Below, in pieces: positions 43,621 to 49,219 of a stretch of DNA of 49,219 nucleotides. Under the pieces are notes generated by a model. It ran no database searches. It was not told the DNA's origin and worked only from the letters and a program-made list of their open reading frames with translations. The DNA is from Pelagibacteraceae bacterium (GTDB lineage: Bacteria > Pseudomonadota > Alphaproteobacteria > HIMB59 > GCA-002718135). The stretch is taken from contig JAGFWP010000040.1 in NCBI GenBank assembly GCA_017639935.1, forward strand, positions 1 through 49,219. Direction: 5' to 3'. Position numbers and translations under genes: made by a program. How positions within the stretch are numbered: the first letter of the stretch is position 1; every line of letters starts with the position of its first letter.

Positions 43621-44969
43621 CTGATGACAATGATAAAAAAGATCAATTAAAACCGTTTACTTTATTTAATAATGAAACAGGTCAGTCTTTTGAAGTACCT
43701 GTTATTTCTGGAAACGACGGTCCGAATGTGCTTGATATTAGATCTATCTACAAAGATACAGGTATGTTTACTTATGATCCTGGATTTACATCTACAGCTT
43801 CATGTGATTCAGGAATAACTTTTATTGATGGGCATAAAGGAATATTAAGATATCGTGGTTACAGTGTAAAAGATCTAGCTACAAACAGTAATTTTATGGA
43901 AGTTTGTTATTTGTTACTTCATGGAGATTTGCCCTCCCCAACTGATAGAAAAAGATTTGAAAATGTAATTAGCAATCATACAATGCTGCATCAACAAATT
44001 GTTAACCTGTATAGAGGATTTAGAAGAGATGCTCATCCTATGGCAATTATGGTTGGTGTAGTTGGTGCCCTTTCTGCTTTTTATCATAACAACGCTGATT
44101 ATTCTGATCCTAATCAGCGTATGATAGCTTGTCATAGACTAGTGTCTAAAATTGCTACCATTGGATCTATGGCTTATAAATATTCTATTGGTCAGCCTTT
44201 TGTTTTTCCAAAAAATGATTTACCATATACAGAAAACTTTTTGCATATGACTTTTTCTGTTCCAACAGAAGAGTATATAGTTAATCCAATAGTTGCCAGA
44301 GCACTTGATAGATTTTTTATATTACATGCAGATCATGAGCAAAATGCTTCAACATCAACTGTTAGACTAGCAGGTTCTTCTGGTGCTAATCCTTTTGCTT
44401 GTATAGCTGCTGGAATTGCATCTCTTTGGGGGCCTGCTCACGGGGGAGCTAATGAAGCGGTCATTCATATGCTTGAAGAAATAGGTGAAATGAAAAATAT
44501 TCCTAGTTATATAGAAAAAGCTAAGGATAAAGATGATCCATTTAGATTGATGGGCTTTGGACATAGGGTTTATAAAAGTTACGATCCAAGAGCTGAGGTT
44601 ATAAAAGAAAGTGCCCATGAAGTTTTGTCAGAACTTAATATATCTGACCCCCTATTAGATATTGCTCTTGAATTGGAGAAAATAGCTTTAAAAGATAAAT
44701 ATTTTATTGAAAAACAGTTATATCCGAATGTTGATTTTTACTCAGGAATAATACTTAAAGCAATTGGTTTTCCAACTAGTATGTTCACAGTTCTTTTTTC
44801 TATAGGAAGAACAATTGGTTGGGTTTCTCAATGGAAAGAAATGATTGAGGATCCCACAAATAAGATAGGCAGACCAAGGCAATTGTATACGGGATCAAAA
44901 AAAAGAGAATACCAAATTATGGAAACTAGAGAGAAAAAATCAATTTTTGACTGGTTGTGGAGGAAATAA
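43617..44969 (+). CDS. gltA: Citrate synthase
   Basis: GltA condenses oxaloacetate with acetyl-CoA at the entry of the TCA cycle. The 450-residue type II (Gram-negative hexamer type) enzyme has an N-terminal beta domain, [33 protein letters not shown], and the catalytic histidine regions [12 protein letters not shown] and [14 protein letters not shown]. The catalytic aspartate is in [10 protein letters not shown]. The start overlaps gltX as ATGA, and the stop lies 5 bases from the end of the convergent lpxB. Confidence 0.97.
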   Translation: MTDDNDKKDQLKPFTLFNNETGQSFEVPVISGNDGPNVLDIRSIYKDTGMFTYDPGFTSTASCDSGITFIDGHKGILRYRGYSVKDLATNSNFMEVCYLLLHGDLPSPTDRKRFENVISNHTMLHQQIVNLYRGFRRDAHPMAIMVGVVGALSAFYHNNADYSDPNQRMIACHRLVSKIATIGSMAYKYSIGQPFVFPKNDLPYTENFLHMTFSVPTEEYIVNPIVARALDRFFILHADHEQNASTSTVRLAGSSGANPFACIAAGIASLWGPAHGGANEAVIHMLEEIGEMKNIPSYIEKAKDKDDPFRLMGFGHRVYKSYDPRAEVIKESAHEVLSELNISDPLLDIALELEKIALKDKYFIEKQLYPNVDFYSGIILKAIGFPTSMFTVLFSIGRTIGWVSQWKEMIEDPTNKIGRPRQLYTGSKKREYQIMETREKKSIFDWLWRK

Positions 44970-44974
44970 TAATT

Positions 44975-46099
44975 TCAGAGAAATTTATTTATCCCTTCAA
45001 CAGCAATTTCAAATGGGGGTTTTAACAGCTCAATTTTGCTGATAGCTTTATTTACTTTTACTATTTGTTGAATATTAGATTTTTCATCAATTAAAAGATT
45101 ATTAAATTGTTTTATAAAAATATTTTTTTTTAGGTTTGAATTAGTAATTTCAGGAATAATCATTTTATTTTCTAATATGTTAAGAATATTGGCAAATTTT
45201 ATTCTAATAAAGAATCTTGCAATGAGTTCGGTAAAATAGTTTAATTTATAAATAACTAGTTGAGGAATTCCTCTTTTTGCAATTTCTAAAGAAGCAGTGC
45301 CTGAACATACTAATGCAATCTTTGTTTTTAAAAAATAGTTTTCCATTTGTTTATCATCAATAACAATTATTGTATCTATTTTCCATTTTTTTGTTCTTTC
45401 GATAATTTCTTCTCGTAAATGAGGTAGTGTTGGTATGAAAATTTTTAATTTAGAATTGATTCTCATTAACTGTTCATAAGCCAATTGATAATATATAAAT
45501 AATGATTTGATCTCACCCATTCTACTTCCCGGTAAAAAAGCCACATTATTTTTTGCTTTAACTACGCTAGAGTTATTTTTAATGTAATATATTGGATGAC
45601 CTATGCAAGTAGATTTAAGGTTATATTTTTCAAAAAATTTATTTTCAAAAAAAAATAATGTAAATATTTCATTATAAATTTTTGCAAATTTTTTTGCTCT
45701 GTTTGGTCTCCATGCCCAAACTGTTGGAGCAACAAAATGAATTATATTAGCATCCTGTTGGTTTTTTTTTATTTTTTTTGAGAGAGGATAATTAAAATCA
45801 GGAGAATCAATAGTTATGATTAAATCATATTTGTGTCTAGCTATATATTTTGACAAACTATTGATTATTTTTAGATATTTTTTTATCGAGAATAATATTT
45901 CAATTATCCCCATTGATTTGAAATCCTTTAAAGAATAAAATTGATTTTGCATAAAAGGTTTCATTTTAGCCCCACCTACTCCATCAATTATTAACAAAGG
46001 ATTTTTATTTATTAATTTTTCAAGAATTTTTTCTCCAATATTGTCTCCTGATTGTTCGGTAGCGCAAATAAATATTTTTTTATTGATATTATTGTGCAA
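44975..46099 (-). CDS. lpxB: Lipid-A-disaccharide synthase
   Basis: LpxB is a GT-B glycosyltransferase that joins UDP-diacylglucosamine and lipid X into the lipid A disaccharide. The 374 residues contain IDGVGGAKMKPF, ITIDSPDFNYPLSKKI, FVAPTVWAWRPNRAKKFAK, FLPGSRMGEIKSL and CSGTASLEIAKRGIPQLVIYK. The usual start motif GEASGD is here ATEQSGD. The most plausible start is TTG (46097-46099), since there is no nearby ATG. It overlaps lpxI by 11 bases and is last in the lipid A operon. Confidence 0.95.
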   Translation of the reverse strand: MHNNINKKIFICATEQSGDNIGEKILEKLINKNPLLIIDGVGGAKMKPFMQNQFYSLKDFKSMGIIEILFSIKKYLKIINSLSKYIARHKYDLIITIDSPDFNYPLSKKIKKNQQDANIIHFVAPTVWAWRPNRAKKFAKIYNEIFTLFFFENKFFEKYNLKSTCIGHPIYYIKNNSSVVKAKNNVAFLPGSRMGEIKSLFIYYQLAYEQLMRINSKLKIFIPTLPHLREEIIERTKKWKIDTIIVIDDKQMENYFLKTKIALVCSGTASLEIAKRGIPQLVIYKLNYFTELIARFFIRIKFANILNILENKMIIPEITNSNLKKNIFIKQFNNLLIDEKSNIQQIVKVNKAISKIELLKPPFEIAVEGINKFL

Positions 46100-46916
46100 T
46101 TTTTTCTACACTTGCGATAAAAATGTTATTTGCATTTGAAAATTTTATAACTTCATCTTTATCAATTATCATACATTTATTTTTTTCTAAAAAAACTCCA
46201 TCATAATCATATAATTTTAGTTTTTTCATGGTCTCTATACCAATAACGGGTATATCTAGATTAGAATGTTGATTATATTTACTTAATTTTATTAGTATTC
46301 CTTTATCTCCACGATTTTTATATTCAAAACATCTTTTAATTAACTCATCTGTTCCTTCGGCAGCCTCAATTCCTAATACAATATTATTTTGGATTATTAA
46401 GCTTTGTGCAATGTCCGTTTTTCCAATAAATTTAAAAATATCTAGTCCTTTGTCTCTATTGGAAATTGAATCCTTAGTAGGTTTCTTTATCGTTAGGCAT
46501 TTCTTATTAATGAAAAGGTCCTTACATTGATCTTTCCAATCTAATATTGGAAAACCATTGTTTTCAAAAAAAATAGATATAGCTGATAATAACTTGTCAT
46601 CTCCTTTTGAATCTAATGCAAAATTTTTGATTAGTTTGAGAGCATTAAAATCAAAATTAATGTCTTTAATACTGGGTCTTTTTACTTTACCCGCCATTAT
46701 AATTTTTTCAATTTTATTTTTTTTCAAATTATTTAATATTCGGGTGAGAGAATTTATTGAAATAATTTCAAAATTATAATCCTTATATAATTTTAAATCA
46801 CTAAATTTTTCTATACAAAAAAACATCACATTATATTTGGATTGAATTAATTTTTTTCCAATTAATAAAGGTAATTTGCCTCCTCCGGAAAGAATTCCAA
46901 CTTTAGTTTTTGGCAT
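46089..46916 (-). CDS. lpxI: UDP-2,3-diacylglucosamine pyrophosphatase LpxI
   Basis: LpxI hydrolyses UDP-2,3-diacylglucosamine to lipid X. It replaces LpxH in Alphaproteobacteria and some other lineages. The 275-residue protein begins VGILSGGGKLPLLIGKKL, has IIMAGKVKRPSIKDIN, the conserved TDIAQSLIIQNNIVLGIEAAEGTDELIKRC, and ends with YDGVFLEKNKCMIIDK. It lies between lpxA and lpxB, overlapping both (14 and 11 bases), which is the characteristic context. Confidence 0.95.
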   Translation of the reverse strand: MPKTKVGILSGGGKLPLLIGKKLIQSKYNVMFFCIEKFSDLKLYKDYNFEIISINSLTRILNNLKKNKIEKIIMAGKVKRPSIKDINFDFNALKLIKNFALDSKGDDKLLSAISIFFENNGFPILDWKDQCKDLFINKKCLTIKKPTKDSISNRDKGLDIFKFIGKTDIAQSLIIQNNIVLGIEAAEGTDELIKRCFEYKNRGDKGILIKLSKYNQHSNLDIPVIGIETMKKLKLYDYDGVFLEKNKCMIIDKDEVIKFSNANNIFIASVEKIAQ

Positions 46917-47688
46917 ATCTACAAATACCTCTTTTTAAATTCAAAGATATAAAATCTAATATTTCGGCAATCTCTAATATTGATTTCTCTTCTTGATTGA
47001 GATTTTTTATATTTTTCTCTAATGAATCTTGTTTACAAAAAATCTTATTAAATATTTCCTTAATTTTATGAATTGTTTTTATATCAACTTTTTTTCTTTT
47101 TAATCCAATTAAATTTAACCCTCTTAAGTTATCTCTGACTCCCAAATAAAGACCATAAGGTATTATATTTGATTCAACGCCGCTCATCCCCCCTATCATT
47201 GCATATTTTCCTATATGAACAAATTGATGAACTGCTGATAATCCTCCAATAATCGCATTATTATCTATTACAACATGGCCTGCTAAAGTTGCATTATTTG
47301 CTAGAATCACATTTGATGAAATTTGACAGTCGTGAGCAACATGTGAACCTACCATAAATAAACAGTTATCTTCTATCTTGGTTATCATACCGCCGTTTTT
47401 TGTCCCTGGGTTGATTGTAACATTTTCTCTAAATGTGTTATTTTCACCGATAACTAGTTTTGAATCTTCTCCTGAATATTTTAAATCTTGGGGTATTGAG
47501 CCCACAGAAGAAAAAGGGAAGAATTTGTTATTTTTTCCAATTTTAGTATTTCCGCTTAAATGTACATTGGATATTAGTTCACATCCTTCTTCTATGGACA
47601 CCCTGTCACCTATAATGCAATAAGGTCCTATTTTAGTATTTTCTGGTATTTTTGCTTTAGGTGAAATTATTGCTGTTTGATGAATCAC
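46903..47688 (-). CDS. lpxA: UDP-N-acetylglucosamine acyltransferase
   Basis: LpxA adds the first hydroxyacyl chain to UDP-GlcNAc, starting lipid A synthesis. The 261 residues are mainly left-handed beta-helix hexapeptide repeats. They begin IHQTAIISPKAKIPENTKIGPYCII and include NPGTKNGGMITKIEDN, GSHVAHDCQISSNVILANN with the catalytic histidine, and HQFVHIGKYAMIGGMSGV. A helical C-terminal domain follows with RGLNLIGLKRK. It is 49 bases after fabZ and overlaps lpxI. Confidence 0.97.
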   Translation of the reverse strand: MIHQTAIISPKAKIPENTKIGPYCIIGDRVSIEEGCELISNVHLSGNTKIGKNNKFFPFSSVGSIPQDLKYSGEDSKLVIGENNTFRENVTINPGTKNGGMITKIEDNCLFMVGSHVAHDCQISSNVILANNATLAGHVVIDNNAIIGGLSAVHQFVHIGKYAMIGGMSGVESNIIPYGLYLGVRDNLRGLNLIGLKRKKVDIKTIHKIKEIFNKIFCKQDSLEKNIKNLNQEEKSILEIAEILDFISLNLKRGICRYAKN

Positions 47689-47737
47689 ATTGGATTGAAT
47701 AAATTATATAAGTAATATTTGAAATATATTAATTATT

Positions 47738-48190
47738 TCAAAGTATTTCGCTACTAGATTCATTAGTAATCATCGCAGTAAATTTAGCTTCACATACTTT
47801 AGTTGAATTATTTTTTGCCAAACCATAAAATTTATATACAGATTTAACATTGTTTATTTTTTCAACTTCAAAACATATATCATCATTTGGTAAAACTGGT
47901 TTTCTAAATTTAGCTTCTGAAATACTCATAAATAATACAGATTTATCTTTTTCATTTTCAAAACTTTTTGAAACTACAATCCCTGCGGTCTGTGCTAAAG
48001 CTTCAATTAAAATAACACCAGGCACTATAGGTAATTCAGGAAAATGTCCTTTAAAAAAAAATTCATTAGGTAAAAATTTTCTATATCCTACCCCCTTAAT
48101 TCCTATTTTTGTAATTTCACATTTATCAATAAACAAAAAAGGTTCTCTATGAGGTAATAAGTTTTTTATTTCATTACTTTTAAGAATCAT
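47738..48190 (-). CDS. fabZ: 3-hydroxyacyl-[acyl-carrier-protein] dehydratase FabZ
   Basis: FabZ dehydrates 3-hydroxyacyl-ACP in fatty acid elongation and competes with LpxA and LpxD for the same substrates. The 150-residue hot-dog fold protein has LLPHREPFLFID, the catalytic H49 in FKGHFPELPIVPGV and E63 in LIEALAQTAG. The length is standard. It overlaps lpxD by 11 bases; the lpxD-fabZ-lpxA order is conserved and may balance acyl flow between phospholipids and lipid A. Confidence 0.97.
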   Translation of the reverse strand: MILKSNEIKNLLPHREPFLFIDKCEITKIGIKGVGYRKFLPNEFFFKGHFPELPIVPGVILIEALAQTAGIVVSKSFENEKDKSVLFMSISEAKFRKPVLPNDDICFEVEKINNVKSVYKFYGLAKNNSTKVCEAKFTAMITNESSSEIL

Positions 48191-49172
48191 TTTTTTTTCT
48201 ATATTGGTTGATTATACTTTTCTTCCATTTTTTTATGTCAACTGCTGGAAAACCTGCAATAATTGAATTTTTTTTAATATTTTTAGTAACTCCGCTTTTT
48301 CCCGCTATTGTTACATTATCTTCTATTATTAAATGTCCAGCAATACCTACTTGTCCTCCTATTATACAATTATTACCTATTCTAGTACTTCCTGATATTC
48401 CTGTTAGGGCTGCAATAATAGTATCCTTGCCAACCTGAACATTATGCGCAATTTGAACAAGATTATCAATTCTGACATTATCTGAAATTATCGTAGAATG
48501 TAGCGCGGCTTTATCTATTGTTGTGTTTGAACCTATTTCAACATTATTACCTAATATTACATTTCCAATATGTCTTACTTCAATCTTAGAGCTAGGAATA
48601 AAACCAAAACCTTTTTCCCCTATTTTTGCACCTGGTTTAAATAGGCAATTTTTACCAATGGATGAGTTTGAAATTACACAATTAGACATAACAATCGAGT
48701 TAGCGCCTAAAACAACATTGGGGCCAATAATTACATTTTCAGATAAAATACAATTATCACCAATCTTTGTATTTTCTTTTATGGATACATTATAATTAAC
48801 CTGAACATTGTTACCAATAGTAGCTAAGTCATCAATATTTGAGCAAGAATTAATAAAACCATTAGATTTTTGTTTAGGAAATAAAAAATTAGTAGTTAAA
48901 GCGTATGCAGTATAAGGATCTTTTACAATTACTGGCACGCATAATTTATTTAATAATTTAGAATAATCCTTAGTAACGAAACATGCTTTTGCTTTAGTTA
49001 AAGCTAATAAATTAGTATATTTGTTATTATGAAAGAAGGTTATGTCATTTTCCCTTGCTAATTCTAAAGAACTAATGCCAAAAAAATAAGAATCATTTGA
49101 TATTGTGCTTTCAATATCTATTGATTTAGATTGTAAGAAATCCCTTAATTCAGAATAAGAAAATTTTTTCAT
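48180..49172 (-). CDS. lpxD: UDP-3-O-acylglucosamine N-acyltransferase
   Basis: LpxD adds the second (N-linked) hydroxyacyl chain in lipid A synthesis. The 330 residues have an N-terminal uridine-binding domain (FSYSELRDFLQS, ENDITFFHNNKY) followed by hexapeptide repeats such as NVIIGPNVVLGANS. RHIGNVILGNNVEIGSNTTIDK and IAHNVQVGKDTIIA with the catalytic histidine follow. The C-terminal helix is short. The ATG overlaps the TGA of a reading frame that enters from beyond the window (ATGA). Confidence 0.97.
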   Translation of the reverse strand: MKKFSYSELRDFLQSKSIDIESTISNDSYFFGISSLELARENDITFFHNNKYTNLLALTKAKACFVTKDYSKLLNKLCVPVIVKDPYTAYALTTNFLFPKQKSNGFINSCSNIDDLATIGNNVQVNYNVSIKENTKIGDNCILSENVIIGPNVVLGANSIVMSNCVISNSSIGKNCLFKPGAKIGEKGFGFIPSSKIEVRHIGNVILGNNVEIGSNTTIDKAALHSTIISDNVRIDNLVQIAHNVQVGKDTIIAALTGISGSTRIGNNCIIGGQVGIAGHLIIEDNVTIAGKSGVTKNIKKNSIIAGFPAVDIKKWKKSIINQYRKKNDS

Positions 49173-49219
49173 TGAATTGGTAATTCAATAACTTCAAGAT
49201 TTAATTTCTTTTTATTTAA
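49172..49219 (-). CDS. C-terminal end of an upstream gene, possibly OmpH/Skp
   Basis: A minus-strand frame is open from the window edge to a TGA overlapping the lpxD ATG and encodes LNKKKLNLEVIELPIQ. The other two minus frames have stops here. In Alphaproteobacteria lpxD is normally preceded by bamA or by an ompH/skp-like periplasmic chaperone gene. The end does not look like BamA, which finishes in a membrane beta strand with terminal Phe, so OmpH/Skp is a guess from context. Only 16 residues are visible. Confidence 0.35.

Noticed and set aside
47715-47727. ATATTT-G-AAATAT palindrome between fabZ and lpxA
   Set aside because: It is pure A/T except the centre and expected by chance in such sequence.
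1-49219. CRISPR arrays, insertion sequences, rRNA genes, riboswitches
   Set aside because: Reading through the window I found no spaced repeats, transposase genes, terminal inverted repeats, rRNA segments or recognisable riboswitch leaders; intergenic spaces are too short for most of them.

Overview
This 49.2 kb window is a very AT-rich, extremely compact bacterial chromosome segment. No gene-free stretch exceeds about 90 bases, many neighbours overlap by 1 to 17 bases, and even convergent pairs touch or overlap. Gene content and order (recO-era-rnc-lepB-acpS-rsh-rpoZ-smpB-dapA; gatBAC|ruvX-pyrB-plsY-topA; ntrYX-trkA|ispDF-pgpA-cinA; ratA-lipA-ftsB-eno-kdsA-pyrG-secG-tpiA|ppiD-trpEGDC-moaC-lexA-gltX-gltA; lpxB-lpxI-lpxA-fabZ-lpxD) are characteristic of Alphaproteobacteria. 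The low G+C and the loss of single genes from otherwise conserved blocks suggest a genome-streamlined, probably marine lineage (SAR11/HIMB59/AEGEAN-169-like). I cannot fix the order from sequence alone. The genetic code is standard, with TGA used as stop.

Layout. 1-7099 (minus): DNA repair, RNA processing, secretion, ppGpp, RNA polymerase omega, trans-translation and lysine/peptidoglycan genes, preceded by a tRNA-Ser(GCT) 11 bases upstream of dapA. 7250-7672 (plus): a small membrane protein. 7674-10846 (minus): the gatCAB amidotransferase operon. 10860-17351 (plus): ruvX, pyrB, plsY, topA, a C1B peptidase and a 75-residue protein. 17344-26429 (minus): an uninterrupted run from ntrY to an MFS transporter. 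26514-28576 (plus): ispDF, pgpA, cinA-type amidase. 28568-35251 (minus): ratA, lipA, ftsB, eno, kdsA, pyrG, secG, tpiA. 35308-44969 (plus): ppiD, trpEGDC, moaC, lexA, gltX, gltA. 44975-49219 (minus): the lipid A operon.

The genes describe a free-living Gram-negative with Kdo-lipid A outer membrane, tryptophan and pyrimidine synthesis, MEP isoprenoids, lipoate synthesis, a stringent response and an SOS regulator. GatCAB implies transamidation of misacylated tRNA.

The most unusual item is pyrB. The aspartate carbamoyltransferase has an N-terminal extension of about 70 residues that resembles the DNA-binding arm domain of tyrosine recombinases/phage integrases. No conventional start codon lies between that domain and the enzyme core. 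Directly upstream is an exact 11-bp tandem repeat running into the start codon. Other points are an NtrX without the GAFTGA loop and with a changed Walker B, an SOS box 6 bases from the lexA start codon, and empty slots where dprA, comEC, pyrC, pdh, ntrBC, pdxJ and moeA usually sit.
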